Shown piece by piece: positions 10,668 through 20,769 of a stretch of DNA of 64,000 nt (positions are counted from its first letter, which is position 1; every line of letters begins with the position of its first letter). The stretch covers positions 186,001 through 250,000 of the forward strand of contig JADJBL010000045.1 of NCBI GenBank assembly GCA_016703765.1, written 5' to 3'. This stretch comes from Saprospirales bacterium. Lineage in GTDB: Bacteria; Bacteroidota; Bacteroidia; Chitinophagales; Saprospiraceae. The translations under genes were made by a program, and so were the position numbers. The notes under the pieces were generated by a model. It had not been told where the DNA came from, searched no databases, and worked only from the letters and a program-made list of their open reading frames with translations.

Positions 10668-11312
10668 ATGAATTGGAAGAACCTCTTACCCGTGTTGGGC
10701 CTTCTGCTGGGAGGAAACACCGTGTCGCTGCTCGCTCAACCCATTCAGGAGGATCTGATCCAATTTTCGGGCATGGTGCTCGACGGCAGCGACGAGTTGC
10801 TGGTTCCGATTCCCTATACGAATATCCTGGTCGTAGGCGAAGGCCGGGGTACCTATTCCGACTTTAACGGCTTTTTTTCCATCGTGGTCCGCAAGGGCGA
10901 TCTGGTCGAATTCTCGGCTATCGGCTTTAAATCCTACGAGCTCACGATTCCGGACACGCTTAAGGAGAACCGCTACTCCCTGGTCCAACTCCTGACCCGG
11001 GATACCATTAACCTCCCCATGGCCGTGATCTTTCCCTGGCCGAGCCGCGAAAATTTCCGCCTGGAGTTCCTGGCGATGGACGTAAGCTCCGAATTGCAGG
11101 CCCGCGCGGCCCGCAACCTCACAGCCGATAACCTCGAGCGCGTCAGAGCTACCCTGCCCTACGACGGCCGCGAAAACGCGGATTATTACCTCCGCCAACA
11201 GGCCAGCTCCTATTACTACATCGGGCAAACCCCGCCCATGAATATCTTCAACCCCATCGCCTGGAAGGACTTCTTCGAAGCCTGGAAGCGAGGGGATTTT
11301 AAGAAGAAGTAA
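10668..11312 (+). CDS. Secreted carboxypeptidase-regulatory-like domain protein
   Basis: The ATG at 10668 gives MNWKNLLPVLGLLLGG, a signal peptide ending near LLAQ. The region FSGMVLDGSDELLVPIPYTN through GTYSDFNGFFSIVVRKGDLVEFSAIGF is a CarboxypepD_reg-like beta-sandwich, as found at the N-terminus of SusC-type receptors but here on its own. The C-terminal half (SRENFRLEFLAMDV, DNLERVRATLPYDG) matches nothing I recognise. About 214 residues, probably periplasmic or outer-membrane associated. It ends 3 bases before the end of the convergent outer-membrane gene. Confidence 0.6.
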   Translation: MNWKNLLPVLGLLLGGNTVSLLAQPIQEDLIQFSGMVLDGSDELLVPIPYTNILVVGEGRGTYSDFNGFFSIVVRKGDLVEFSAIGFKSYELTIPDTLKENRYSLVQLLTRDTINLPMAVIFPWPSRENFRLEFLAMDVSSELQARAARNLTADNLERVRATLPYDGRENADYYLRQQASSYYYIGQTPPMNIFNPIAWKDFFEAWKRGDFKKK

Positions 11313-11315
11313 GGA

Positions 11316-12041
11316 TCAATTTCCCAGCGGAATGACCAAATTCATTTTATAGTACTCCCGCGAGTAGTCCGAATCTTCCGTAAAGTTCCTGCCCGCCGAA
11401 AAACGGAGCGAATATCTTTCCATGACGGTCGCTTTCAGGTAGCCTCCAACCCAGGTGTACAGGGTGGCCGGGTCGCCGCCGTCCGTGCGGGTCAATTGAA
11501 AAGACTCGGCCTGAAAGCCCGCCGAGAATACCTTCGAAAAGCGAAAGCCCGGATAGATCCAGTAGAGGAGATAATCGCTGGTCACAGGACCTTCCCGCCG
11601 CAGCGCCTTGTAATAGGCGCCGAATAACTCCACTTCAAATCGATCGTCGAGGTAAAACGCTGTAATCCCCGGGACGATCCCGTCCCCGACGACCCCCTGC
11701 GAACCCCCGGATAACAGTTTTCCATTTGTGATGCCCAGGGTGGGATTGATCAACAGGCGATTTTCCATTACGCTCCAACTCCAGCCGGCGCCTACCTCCG
11801 TCCAAAGATCGGTCACCGTGGCCGGGCTGCCAAAGGATGCATTCGTCCAGAAAATGCCGTAGAACGTGGCGGAAGAACCCGGCTTTACGCCAACGCTGCC
11901 GAAAATAGCCGGGTAAAAACCAAACGCATTGTCCTGGTTGACCACCAGGGTGATCGAGGAAGAGGGGACTTCGTCCTGCGCCTGGACAAGTACAGGTCCC
12001 AGGAGTGCGGCTAAAACGAGAAAGAATGGCGGAGTTTTCAT
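11316..12041 (-). CDS. Predicted outer-membrane beta-barrel protein
   Basis: The start at 12041 (MKTPPFFLVLAALLGPVLVQAQ) gives a clear signal peptide; an earlier in-frame ATG would precede it with charged residues. The mature chain of about 220 residues alternates short amphipathic strands with aromatic girdle residues (FRFSKVFSAGFQAESF, ERYSLRFSAGRNF) and ends in a strand MNLVIPLGN, which suits an 8-12 strand barrel. Function unknown. It is divergent from tsaE with only about 66 bp between the start codons. Confidence 0.5.
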   Translation of the reverse strand: MKTPPFFLVLAALLGPVLVQAQDEVPSSSITLVVNQDNAFGFYPAIFGSVGVKPGSSATFYGIFWTNASFGSPATVTDLWTEVGAGWSWSVMENRLLINPTLGITNGKLLSGGSQGVVGDGIVPGITAFYLDDRFEVELFGAYYKALRREGPVTSDYLLYWIYPGFRFSKVFSAGFQAESFQLTRTDGGDPATLYTWVGGYLKATVMERYSLRFSAGRNFTEDSDYSREYYKMNLVIPLGN

Positions 12042-12106
12042 ATTTGGTTTATCTTGGAAAAGTTTAAATAACAGAAATAAAGCACTAAAATCGGATAAAG
12101 CCAACG

Positions 12107-12550
12107 ATGTTTTCTAAGGGCGCTAAAGAATTCGTTGTAAATACCCTGTCGGATTGGGAGCTTCTGGCCGCCCAATTGCTGGCTTATGCCGGCGACCGGA
12201 AAAAGTTTTTCCTATACGGAGAAATGGGCGCGGGGAAAACGACGTTTATTCAGGCCCTGTGCAGGCAACTGGGCGCGCTTGAAGGAGTGGTGAGCCCTTC
12301 GTTTTCCCTGGTCAACGAATACCTTTATACGGATCGGGCCGGGAAGGCGAAGGCCTTGCATCACCTCGACCTGTTCCGCCTGGCCAACGAGCAGGAAGCC
12401 CTGGATATCGGGGTGGAGGACTACCTCTACGACGACGATTATTGTTTTGTCGAATGGCCGGAAATGTTGGAGGGGCTGGCGCCTGCGGATGTGGTTCGAA
12501 TTCAGATAAAGCCCGAGCGGGATTCCGTTCGAAAAGTAATATATTTGTAG
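12107..12550 (+). CDS. tsaE: tRNA threonylcarbamoyladenosine biosynthesis ATPase TsaE
   Basis: This 147-residue protein has Walker A GEMGAGKTTFIQALC, then SPSFSLVNEY, HHLDLFRL and CFVEWPEML, all TsaE signatures. TsaE is the ATPase of the TsaBDE complex that makes t6A at position 37 of ANN-decoding tRNAs. It is followed after 17 bases by alanine dehydrogenase on the same strand. Confidence 0.92.
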   Translation: MFSKGAKEFVVNTLSDWELLAAQLLAYAGDRKKFFLYGEMGAGKTTFIQALCRQLGALEGVVSPSFSLVNEYLYTDRAGKAKALHHLDLFRLANEQEALDIGVEDYLYDDDYCFVEWPEMLEGLAPADVVRIQIKPERDSVRKVIYL

Positions 12551-12567
12551 GTTGAGCAGCATGCTAT

Positions 12568-13797
12568 ATGAGCGATTCCAAAAAGAAGATACCCATACCA
12601 AAATCCCTGACGGAGGGCCATTACCAAACCCAGCCGGAAATGCTCCAGGTAGAGCAAAAGTCCGGAGGTTTATATATCGGCATTCCGAAGGAATCCATTT
12701 TACAGGAAAACAGGGTCGCCCTGGTGCCTGCATCGGCCAGGACCCTTTTGGCGCGCGGCCACCGGATCATCGTGGAAGCAGATGCCGGGAAGAAATCCTA
12801 TTACCAGGATATCGACTACTCCGAGCATGGGGCCGAGATCGCTTACAGCAAAGAGGATGTGTACAAGGCCGACATCATCCTCAAGATCGCACCGCCCACG
12901 CTGGAAGAGATCGACCTGATGCGGCCCAACCAAATCCTGATCTCGCCGCTTCAACTCCCGGTGATTACCGCCGATTACCTCCACAAACTCAAAAACAAGC
13001 GCGTCATCGCCCTTGCCATGGAGTATTTGCAGGACGACGACGGTACCTTCCCCCTCGTGCGCACGATGAGCGAACTGGCCGGCCTCAACGCCATGCTTAC
13101 GGCTGCGGAGTTGCTCACCAATACGAACGGAGGGAAGGGCGTGCTGCTCGGCGGTATATCGGGGGTGCCGCCCACCAAGGTGGTCATTCTCGGCGCCGGG
13201 GTGGTAGCTGAATTTGCGACCCGCACCGCCCTTGGCCTGGGCGCGGAGGTCCGAATTTTCGACAACAATATTTACAAGCTCAAACGCATCCAGGAGCTCG
13301 TTGGGCAGCGCCTGTACACCTCCGCCGTGTACTCCGTACACCTGGAAAAGGAACTGCGGAACGCAGATGTAGCGATCGGAGCCATCCACTCCAAATCGGG
13401 GCGCACACCGATCGTGGTAAGCGAAGATATGGTTCAGAAGATGAAACCCGGCGCCGTGATCATCGATGTGAGCATCGACCAGGGCGGTTGTTTCGCCACC
13501 TCCGAACTGACGACCCTGGACAAACCGACCTTTATCAAGCACGACGTCATCCACTACTGCGTACCCAACACGGCTTCCCGCGTTTCGCGCACGGCTTCTA
13601 TCGCCGTCAGTAATATTCTCACGCCTATCCTGCTCCAGGCAGGCCAGTCCGGCAACCTGGAGAAGCATATTTTCGGCCACATGGGCCTCCGAAACGGGGT
13701 TTACATGTATAAAGGCTGCCTCACCAATGAGTACCTTGGCAAGCTCTTCGAGATCAAATCGACCGATTTGGATTTATTGCTGATTTCCAGCCTTTAA
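12568..13797 (+). CDS. ald: Alanine dehydrogenase
   Basis: The 409-residue protein shows the AlaDH/PNT N-terminal domain (IGIPKESILQENRVALVP) and the NAD-binding domain with VVILGAGVVAEFATRTALGL. DVSIDQGGCF and HYCVPNTASRVSRTAS near the C-terminus are typical of alanine dehydrogenase rather than transhydrogenase. It interconverts L-alanine and pyruvate plus ammonia with NAD. It lies 17 bases after tsaE and ends at a pair of strong hairpins. Confidence 0.9.
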   Translation: MSDSKKKIPIPKSLTEGHYQTQPEMLQVEQKSGGLYIGIPKESILQENRVALVPASARTLLARGHRIIVEADAGKKSYYQDIDYSEHGAEIAYSKEDVYKADIILKIAPPTLEEIDLMRPNQILISPLQLPVITADYLHKLKNKRVIALAMEYLQDDDGTFPLVRTMSELAGLNAMLTAAELLTNTNGGKGVLLGGISGVPPTKVVILGAGVVAEFATRTALGLGAEVRIFDNNIYKLKRIQELVGQRLYTSAVYSVHLEKELRNADVAIGAIHSKSGRTPIVVSEDMVQKMKPGAVIIDVSIDQGGCFATSELTTLDKPTFIKHDVIHYCVPNTASRVSRTASIAVSNILTPILLQAGQSGNLEKHIFGHMGLRNGVYMYKGCLTNEYLGKLFEIKSTDLDLLLISSL

Positions 13798-13815
13798 GTA
13801 CTTTACTAAAATTAA

Positions 13816-13860
13816 TTTAAATGAGGAAGGACGGGCACAGCCCGTCCTTCCTCATTTAAA
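13816..13860. terminator. Perfect 21-bp hairpin, bidirectional terminator
   Basis: Arms 13816-13836 and 13840-13860 are exact complements (TTTAAATGAGGAAGG... on the left) around a 3-base loop ACA. The AT-rich outer ends supply a U tract in both directions. It lies between the convergent alanine dehydrogenase and beta-propeller genes. Confidence 0.75.
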
Positions 13861-13896
13861 AAGTCATACGGCGGCCGCAGGCCGCCGTATGACTTT
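13860..13896. terminator. Second perfect hairpin, abutting the first
   Basis: Arms 13860-13876 (AAAGTCATACGGCGGCC) and 13880-13896 pair perfectly over 17 bp around loop GCA. The right arm runs into the stop codon of the minus-strand gene at 13895, so this hairpin probably serves that gene while the adjacent one serves alanine dehydrogenase. Confidence 0.7.
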
Positions 13897-14782
13897 ATCG
13901 AAAAAACCGCTTTCCCAGCCGGATCCTTTTTGCCTTGGCCGGAATGATGATGGTCTTCTCGGACCCGATCACCAGGGTTTCCTCGTCGTAGAAGTCGATC
14001 GCCTCGTATTGGAGGGCGTAGACGTAGGGCCTGATGCCCTTTTTGAGCGGCTTTTTATCGAAAAAGCGGTCGCCGTCGAATTTGGGGAAGACGTAAATGG
14101 TAGCTTTCGACTGGGGAATGAAGCCCAGAAACCTCTTGGCATAAAGCCCCAGTAGTGCGAAAGATGAACCGTCGGGGCTGATGGCGGCGCCGGTGACCAG
14201 CTGCTGCCTTTTCAACTGGAAGCTGTCGCGGAGGATGGCCTTATAATTGCCAGGCTGGGCGGGAATGACGTAATGCTTGGTGTAGTCGTTGCCCTTTTCG
14301 ATGGTGTTTTTCGAAAAGAGGTGCAGGGAGTCCCGAAACCAGAACATCGCTTCCATATTGAAATTCCGCCAGGGTTCTTCCGGAGGAAAAGCCATCTGAT
14401 CCGGGTAGTGGAAGTTGATGGAGTCGATGGGCTCGTCGGGAGAGGCGGGAAGGATGTAAATAGCCAGGTCGTAGCGACAATGGCAGTTGCTGCCGAAATT
14501 GCCGATGAAGAGGTCGCCCGAAGGGGATTGAGTTATATCCTCCCAATCCGTTGCCGGGAGTCCGGGGTAGTGCAGGATGTGGAGAAGCTCCCCTTGCCCG
14601 TCGGTAAAATAGAGCTTGGGCTCATGCCCGCTGTCGTTATGCCATATAAACTGCCCCTCCTGATTGATCACCAGGCCGGACACCTCGCGGACGGCTTCGG
14701 GAAGCTTGAAATGGCTTTTGACCTGAGCCCCCGCACTGGAAGCCAGGAGCCCGAAAAACAACAGGAGAATGGGTAATTTCAT
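13895..14782 (-). CDS. Secreted beta-propeller-like protein of unknown function
   Basis: The start at 14782 gives MKLPILLLFFGLLASSAGAQ, a signal peptide. The 295-residue chain contains EVSGLVINQEGQFIWHNDSG, DWEDITQSPSGDLFIGNFG, NMEAMFWFRDSLHLFSKN and TGAAISPDGSSFALLGLY. These are spaced like blades of a beta-propeller related to SdiA-regulated or esterase-like phytase-type proteins. The function is not known. It begins 5 bases after the stop of glyS, so it is probably read through from that gene. Confidence 0.6.
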   Translation of the reverse strand: MKLPILLLFFGLLASSAGAQVKSHFKLPEAVREVSGLVINQEGQFIWHNDSGHEPKLYFTDGQGELLHILHYPGLPATDWEDITQSPSGDLFIGNFGSNCHCRYDLAIYILPASPDEPIDSINFHYPDQMAFPPEEPWRNFNMEAMFWFRDSLHLFSKNTIEKGNDYTKHYVIPAQPGNYKAILRDSFQLKRQQLVTGAAISPDGSSFALLGLYAKRFLGFIPQSKATIYVFPKFDGDRFFDKKPLKKGIRPYVYALQYEAIDFYDEETLVIGSEKTIIIPAKAKRIRLGKRFFR

Positions 14783-14787
14783 AAGCG

Positions 14788-16338
14788 CTATTTGAATATC
14801 TTCCTCATATCCACCCGTTCGCCGACGATTTGCTCGACCCGGGAGACCGGTACCCGCTCCTGCACCATGCTGTCGCGTTCGCGGATCGTGACGGTATTGT
14901 TTTCCAGGGTCTCGAAATCGACCGTCACGCAGTAGGGCGTTCCGATGGCATCCTGGCGGCGATAGAGTTTGCCGATGCTGCCGGTGTCGTCGTATTGACA
15001 GGGGAAGGAGAACTTCAATTCGTTGAAAATGCTCCGGGCTTTTTCCACCAGGGCGTCTTCGTTGCGCTTGAGGGGCAGCACGGCGCATTTTATCGGGGCA
15101 AGCGCCGGGTGCAATTTGAGCACATCGCGGGTGTTTTCCCCGTCTTCGCTTCCAGGCACAGCTTCCTCGATCAGCGCATGGCTCAGTATGGCCAGGAACA
15201 TGCGGTCGCAGCCGATGGAGGTCTCCACCACGAAAGGAACGTAGTTCTCGTTGAGCTCCGGATCGAAGTATTGCAGCTTTTTCCCCGACAACTCCTGGTG
15301 GCTGGTCAGGTCGAAATCCGTGCGGGAGTGAATCCCTTCCAGTTCCTTGAAGCCGAAGGGAAATTCGAACTCGATATCCACCGCCGCATTGGCGTAGTGG
15401 GCGAGGTTGTCGTGGTCGTGAAAGCGCAGCTTTTCCGCCGGCGTGCCGAGGGCCAGGTGCCACTTCATACGGGTTTCCTTCCAGTATTTGTACCATTCCA
15501 TTTCCGTGCCGGGGCGGATGAAGAATTGCATTTCCATCTGCTCGAACTCCCGCATCCGGAAGATGAACTGGCGGGCCACGATCTCGTTGCGGAAAGCCTT
15601 TCCGATCTGGGCGATCCCGAAGGGAAGCTTTTGCCGGGTGGTCTTCTGCACGTTGAGGAAGTTGACGAAAATGCCTTGGGCGGTTTCGGGGCGCAGGTAG
15701 AGCTTGCCTTCCTCTCCGGAGATATTGCCAAGTTGGGTGGTGAACATGAGGTTGAACTGACGCACCTCCGTCCAGTTGCGGGAACCGGTTTCCGGGTCGG
15801 CGATCTCGAGTGCGTCGATGAGATTTTTGAGTCCCTCGAGGTCTTTGCGGGTCATCAGGTCGGCCAGCCGAAGTCGCACGGTTTCGTGCTCCTCGACGTA
15901 TTTCACCACCCGCTCATTGGTTTTGAGGAACATAGGTTCGTCGAAGGTATCGCCGAAGCGCTTGCGTGCTTTTTCCACCTCCTTGTCGATCTTGCCCTGC
16001 ACCTTTTCCATATACCCTTCCACGAGCTGATCGGCCCGGTAGCGGCGCTTGCTGTCCTTGTTGTCGATCAGCGGATCGTTGAAAGCGTCGACGTGGCCGG
16101 AGGCCACCCAGGTTTTCGGGTGCATGAAGATGGCGCAGTCGAGCCCCACGATATTTTCGTGCATCTGGACCATGGCCTTCCACCAGTATTCCTTGATATT
16201 GTTTTTCAGCAATACGCCGTATGGCCCGTAGTCGTACACGGCGCTGAGGCCGTCGTAGATCTCGCTGGATTGATAAATGAAGCCGTATTCTTTACAGTGG
16301 GCGGTGAGTTTCTTGAAGAGCTCGTTTTGCTGGGACAT
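14788..16338 (-). CDS. glyS: Glycyl-tRNA synthetase (dimeric type)
   Basis: The ATG at 16338 (MSQQNELFKKLTAHCKEYGF) starts a 516-residue class II synthetase of the alpha2 type. FIYQSSEIYDGLSAVYDYGP is the N-terminal signature. RPETAQGIFVNF and GKAFRNEI are motif-2 elements, GCDRMFLAILSHA is motif 3, and an anticodon-binding domain closes the protein. It charges tRNA-Gly. It lies in a minus-strand run with prfC upstream (14 bases) and a propeller gene downstream. Confidence 0.95.
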   Translation of the reverse strand: MSQQNELFKKLTAHCKEYGFIYQSSEIYDGLSAVYDYGPYGVLLKNNIKEYWWKAMVQMHENIVGLDCAIFMHPKTWVASGHVDAFNDPLIDNKDSKRRYRADQLVEGYMEKVQGKIDKEVEKARKRFGDTFDEPMFLKTNERVVKYVEEHETVRLRLADLMTRKDLEGLKNLIDALEIADPETGSRNWTEVRQFNLMFTTQLGNISGEEGKLYLRPETAQGIFVNFLNVQKTTRQKLPFGIAQIGKAFRNEIVARQFIFRMREFEQMEMQFFIRPGTEMEWYKYWKETRMKWHLALGTPAEKLRFHDHDNLAHYANAAVDIEFEFPFGFKELEGIHSRTDFDLTSHQELSGKKLQYFDPELNENYVPFVVETSIGCDRMFLAILSHALIEEAVPGSEDGENTRDVLKLHPALAPIKCAVLPLKRNEDALVEKARSIFNELKFSFPCQYDDTGSIGKLYRRQDAIGTPYCVTVDFETLENNTVTIRERDSMVQERVPVSRVEQIVGERVDMRKIFK

Positions 16339-16352
16339 ATTGTTTGGTAAAA

Positions 16353-17933
16353 TTAGAATTCGTTGGTAAAGTGAAATTCGACCGAGGGGTGGTTTTCCTG
16401 GGCCATCTGGAGCATCCAGGCGCTGGGGGCCAGGAAGACCCAATTGCCGGGCTTGTCTTTTGCCATATCGTTTTTCCGCCGCTGCAGGAATTCCGCGAAG
16501 TCCTTGTCGTTGGGAAACCTCAGCCAGCAGGCTTTGTAAATGTGAACCGGTTCAAAATCCACCGACGCGCCGTATTCGTGCAAAAGGCGGTATTGTATCA
16601 CGTCGAATTGCAGGGCGCCCACCGTGCCTATAATCTTCCGGTTGGTAGTTTCCTTGGTGAACAACTGCGCCACCCCTTCGTCCATCAACTGATCGAGGCC
16701 TTTTTGAAGCTGTTTTTGCTTCATGGGGTCCTTGTTGTTCACGTAGCGGAACATTTCGGGGGAAAAACTGGGTATCCCTTTGAAATGCAGGGATTCTCCG
16801 GAGGTAACGGCATCGCCGATCACGAAATTGCCGCTGTCGTACAGGCCCACCACATCGCCGGGAAAGGCTTCGTCGATCACCTCTTTTTTATCGGCCATGA
16901 AGGAAGTGGGGTTGGAGAACTTCATGCTGCGGTTTTGCCGCACGTGGAAGTAGTTGGTGTTTCGCTCGAACTTGCCGGAACAAATGCGCAGGAAGGCGAT
17001 GCGGTCGCGGTGTTTCGGGTCCATGTTCGCCTGGATCTTGAACACAAAACCCGAAAATTTGTCTTCGTAGGGATCGACGATCCGCTCCTCCGTAGGTCGC
17101 GGAAGGGGAGAGGGGGCGATCTCGACGAAACAGTCGAGCAACTCCTTGACCCCGAAGTTGTTGACGGCGCTGCCGAAAAACACCGGAGAAACGGCGCCTT
17201 TCAGGTAGGTTTCGCGGTCGAATTTGGGGTAGACGCTCTCAATTGTATGTATCTCCTCGCGCAGTTCCGTCGCCTGTCGCGGGGGTATGTGGCGGTCGAG
17301 TTCCGGGTCGGCGAGATCGTGTATTTCAATGGTGTCCTCGGCTTCCTGCTTGCCGTGGGGGCGAAAGAGGGCCAGTTTTTGTTCGTACATGTTGTACACC
17401 CCCTTGAACTGCTGTCCCATGCCCACGGGCCAGCTCAGCGGGCAGACGTGGAGATGCAGTTTGGTCTCCACTTCGTCGAGCAGGTCGAAGGGGTCCTTTC
17501 CCTCGCGGTCGAGTTTGTTGATGAAGACGATGATGGGGGTGTGGCGCATGCGGCAGACCTCGACGAGTTTTTCGGTTTGTTCCTCCACCCCTTTGGCCAC
17601 GTCGATGACGACGATCACGCTGTCGACAGCAGTGAGGGTGCGGTAGGTGTCTTCGGCGAAGTCTTTGTGGCCGGGTGTATCGAGGATATTGATCTTCAGG
17701 TCGCGGTAGTCGAAGCCCATTACGGAGGTAGCCACCGAGATACCCCGCTGTTTCTCGATCTCCATAAAGTCGGAGGTCGCCGATTTTTTGATCTTATTGG
17801 ATTTGACGGCCCCGGCGATCTGGATGGCCCCCCCGAAAAGGAGTAGTTTTTCCGTCAGGGTAGTTTTCCCTGCGTCGGGGTGGCTGATGATGGCAAAGGT
17901 GCGCCGCCGGTTGATTTCGTCCACAAACTTCAT
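16353..17933 (-). CDS. prfC: Peptide chain release factor 3
   Basis: This 526-residue translational GTPase has P-loop [14 protein letters not shown], switch region [29 protein letters not shown] (G3) and [10 protein letters not shown] (G4). The C-terminal RF3 domain includes [15 protein letters not shown]3 removes RF1/RF2 from the ribosome after peptide release. The start at 17933 ([15 protein letters not shown]) aligns with family members; an ATG three codons upstream is also possible. Confidence 0.93.
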   Translation of the reverse strand: MKFVDEINRRRTFAIISHPDAGKTTLTEKLLLFGGAIQIAGAVKSNKIKKSATSDFMEIEKQRGISVATSVMGFDYRDLKINILDTPGHKDFAEDTYRTLTAVDSVIVVIDVAKGVEEQTEKLVEVCRMRHTPIIVFINKLDREGKDPFDLLDEVETKLHLHVCPLSWPVGMGQQFKGVYNMYEQKLALFRPHGKQEAEDTIEIHDLADPELDRHIPPRQATELREEIHTIESVYPKFDRETYLKGAVSPVFFGSAVNNFGVKELLDCFVEIAPSPLPRPTEERIVDPYEDKFSGFVFKIQANMDPKHRDRIAFLRICSGKFERNTNYFHVRQNRSMKFSNPTSFMADKKEVIDEAFPGDVVGLYDSGNFVIGDAVTSGESLHFKGIPSFSPEMFRYVNNKDPMKQKQLQKGLDQLMDEGVAQLFTKETTNRKIIGTVGALQFDVIQYRLLHEYGASVDFEPVHIYKACWLRFPNDKDFAEFLQRRKNDMAKDKPGNWVFLAPSAWMLQMAQENHPSVEFHFTNEF

Positions 17934-18003
17934 GTGCAGCAATTAGGCGGCAAAGGTAAGGAATTTTAGTATTTTGGGCATGTATTGTAACACTACCCTA
18001 CTT

Positions 18004-19834
18004 ATGCAGGAATTAGCCGGAATAATCATTTTGGGGATCATTGCACAATGGTTGGCCTGGCGTACCCGGGTACCCTCTATCGCTCCTTTGATTCTTATTG
18101 GGCTAGCCGTAGGCCCCCTGGCCATGTTATGGACCGCCGACGGTCAAAAGTTAATCGCCCCCATTTATAACCCGGAAACGGGGATAGGTCTATTCCCACA
18201 GAAATATTTATTCTACTTTGTTTCCCTGTCAATCGGGATAATCCTTTTTGAAGGCGGGCTGACCCTAAAGAGAAAGGAAATCAAGGAGGTAGGCCCTGTC
18301 ATCGGGAGGCTGATCTCCCTGGGTTCCCTGGTCACTTTTATCGGAGCGGGATTGGGCGCCCATTTCATCATGGACCTGAACTGGTCTATTTCTTTTTTAT
18401 TTGCCGCGCTCATCATTGTTACGGGGCCTACCGTTATCGCACCGATATTGCAAAATATTCCTCTCAATCGAAATGTGTCGACGGTTTTAAAATGGGAAGG
18501 GATACTGATCGACCCAATCGGGGCCTTGATGGCGGTATTGGTTTACGAGTTCATCCTTTCGGGAGAAGGCGGGTTTGAATTTACTTCTCATGCTTTTATG
18601 CAGTTCATCCAAATTTTATTGATTGGGCTTGCTCTGGGAGCATTGGCGGCGTTATTTCTGCGGGCCATGATAAAAAGAACTCATCCCGCATTTTTTGCTC
18701 AACGTGTTTACCCTTGCCCTGGTATTAGCGGTTTTTGTCTTTTCGGAGACTTTGGCGCATGAAAGCGGACTTTTATCGGTCGTGGTAATGGGCATGGTTC
18801 TGGGCAACCTGGATGTGCCCCGGCTAAAGGAAATTTTGTATTTCAAGGAAAGCCTGAGCATTCTGCTGATTTCCATTCTGTTTATCCTGCTGGCAGCCAA
18901 TATCGACCTGGAAGATCTCACGTTGTTACTCGATTGGCGCTGCCTTTGGCTTTTTCTCTTCGTCGTTTTTGTCCTGAGACCGATAGGAGTGATGTGGAGC
19001 ACTAATAAAACGGCTTTACTCCTGCGGGAGAAACTGTTTATTTCCTGGGTTGGCCCCCGGGGTATAGTCGCAGCGGGTATTGCGTCGCTCTTTGGCATCC
19101 GCCTGGCCGGCCAGGTGCCTCAGGCGGAATACATAACCCCACTGGTTTTTATGATCGTTTTGGGGACGGTCTTGCTGAATGCAAGCACAGCCCGGCTCAT
19201 GGCCAAATTGTTGAAGGTTATCCAAACCGCCTCGAGCGGCATATTGTTGGTAGGCGCCAACAGAGTGTCCCGGGTTATTGCGAAATATTTGATTTCCAAA
19301 GGGCGTCACGTGGTGATGATCGACAGTTCCGACAGCAATATCGAAGAGGCAAAGTCCGCAGGATTGACGGCTTTTGTGGCAAACGTTTACAATGACACCT
19401 TGGAGGAAGAATTCGACTTGGTCGATGTGGGGTATCTACTGGCCATGACAAGCAGCGATGATGTGAATGAGTATGCTATGCGCCGCTTTCAGAATACGTT
19501 TGGGGAAAAAGGCTCCTTCCGACTGATCACTTCAACGGAAATGAAGCGGGATATCCGGAATTTACCCGAGACAGGCATCTTGTCCTATACGGATGATTTT
19601 ATTAACATGAGCGAAGTGGCAAGGGATTACCCGGAAATCCACGAAGTCAATGTTTTTTCCAATGAACATCTGGGCGTCCTCATCAAAAAGTTGAACGATG
19701 CGGTGGGGGCTATTCCACTTTTTATCGAGCTTCCCGGCGGGAACATAGAGCCGCTTCCGCGTAACCTCGCGAGCCTCGAGGTTGTGGAGAAAGGTTGTCG
19801 ACTGGTCTATATTGGTAAAAAAATAGAGGAATAA
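18004..19834 (+). CDS. CPA-type cation:proton antiporter with TrkA-like C-terminus, frameshifted
   Basis: The N-terminal part (MQELAGIIILGIIAQWLAWR, IILFEGGLTLKRKEI, VTGPTVIAPIL) is a multi-pass Na+/H+ exchanger domain. The frame breaks in the A5 run 18672-18676. Removing one A gives MIKELIPHFLLNVFTLALV and continues through VVMGMVLGNLDVPRLKE. A Rossmann-like TrkA-N region follows (GILLVGANRVSRVIAKYL, VVMIDSSDSNIEEAKSAG), then a C-terminal regulatory segment, for about 609 residues in all. The length over the whole interval is three times a whole number plus one, which fits one inserted base. It probably exports Na+ or K+ in exchange for protons. Confidence 0.8.
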
Positions 19835-19837
19835 AAA

Positions 19838-19862
19838 AGCCCCGTCGCTTTCAGACGGGGCT
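19838..19862 (+). terminator. Rho-independent terminator of the antiporter
   Basis: AGCCCCGTC (19838-19846), loop GCTTTCA and GACGGGGCT (19854-19862) lie 4 bases after the antiporter stop. The following 199 bp, to 20061, contain no gene that I can recognise. Confidence 0.8.
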
Positions 19863-20061
19863 AAAGAAAACTAACCTATACGAACAGAAAAAAATTCTCA
19901 ACGCCGCCAATCGCGGCTAATTCGTCAAACAGAAGAGCAGGACTTAGTTCGGAATTTTATCACTACCGATATCCTTGGTCCGGGGTCTTTTCACAGTACC
20001 AAAAATCAGGGGTTTTCAGCCCTGTGGTAATGATAATAGTCAGAAGAAGGATTGATTTTTG

Positions 20062-20760
20062 TCAGTGGCACATGGGCACATCAGCGGCGTCTTCCCACAG
20101 TTCGAGGCCTCGCGGCAGGTCGAAGTTCAGTCCGCGGAAGATCAGCAACACGGCGATCAGGGCGAGCATAAAGGGCAACACCGCGCGAATACGGCGGCGG
20201 ACCTGCACGCCGATCCAGTTGCCGGCCAGGGAGGTAAACAGCATCAGGGGGATGGTGCCCAGGCCGAAGAGCCCCATGTAGGCAGCCCCTTTCCAAACGC
20301 TGCCGGTAGATACGGCGCCCACTACAGCCATATAGACCAGCCCGCAAGGGAGCAACCCGTTGAGCATGCCGATGCCCAGGAAGGAGGTATGGGACTTGGC
20401 GCGGATCAGATTGCCCAGCGCGGATTTCAGGCGAAATAGCGGCTTTTGCAAAAAAGACAATCGCGCGACCCGGGATTCGAGATCGGTTGAAAAAAACGCG
20501 AGGATCAGCATCAGCACCCCCATCGAAATGGACAGCGCCGACTGGTACCCGGCGAGGAAAATCCCTTTCCCCAGCAACCCGAACAGGCTTCCGATCAAGA
20601 CGTAGGTAAAAGTCCGCCCCAGATTATACAACAAACCGTTTCCCGCCGCCGCGAGGCGCCCCGCCCCTCCGTAAGGCAAGGACAAAGCGATCGGCCCGCA
20701 CATGCCGATGCAGTGGAGGCTGCCGAGAAGGCCGATGGTGAAGGCGGTCCAGAGAAACAT
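20062..20760 (-). CDS. Sulfite exporter TauE/SafE-family protein of the cco cluster
   Basis: The 232-residue protein has about six membrane segments. It carries GSLHCIGMCGPIALSLP near the N-terminus, a CxxxC pair likely to bind metal, and GMLNGLLPCGLVYMAV with another cysteine. Proteins of this type are the usual last gene of cbb3 oxidase clusters in Bacteroidota and are suspected to act in copper supply. The direct role is not proven. It follows ccoH after 82 bp that are filled by an iterated palindrome. Confidence 0.85.
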   Translation of the reverse strand: MFLWTAFTIGLLGSLHCIGMCGPIALSLPYGGAGRLAAAGNGLLYNLGRTFTYVLIGSLFGLLGKGIFLAGYQSALSISMGVLMLILAFFSTDLESRVARLSFLQKPLFRLKSALGNLIRAKSHTSFLGIGMLNGLLPCGLVYMAVVGAVSTGSVWKGAAYMGLFGLGTIPLMLFTSLAGNWIGVQVRRRIRAVLPFMLALIAVLLIFRGLNFDLPRGLELWEDAADVPMCH

Positions 20761-20769
20761 TTATTATGG

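Noticed and set aside
19863..20061. Possible small RNA after the antiporter terminator
   Set aside because: Besides the terminator I see no promoter or clear secondary structure.
20053..20064. TGATTTTTGTCA, an Fnr-type palindrome
   Set aside because: It overlaps the stop codon of the TauE/SafE gene and no gene starts nearby in either direction, so it is probably chance.
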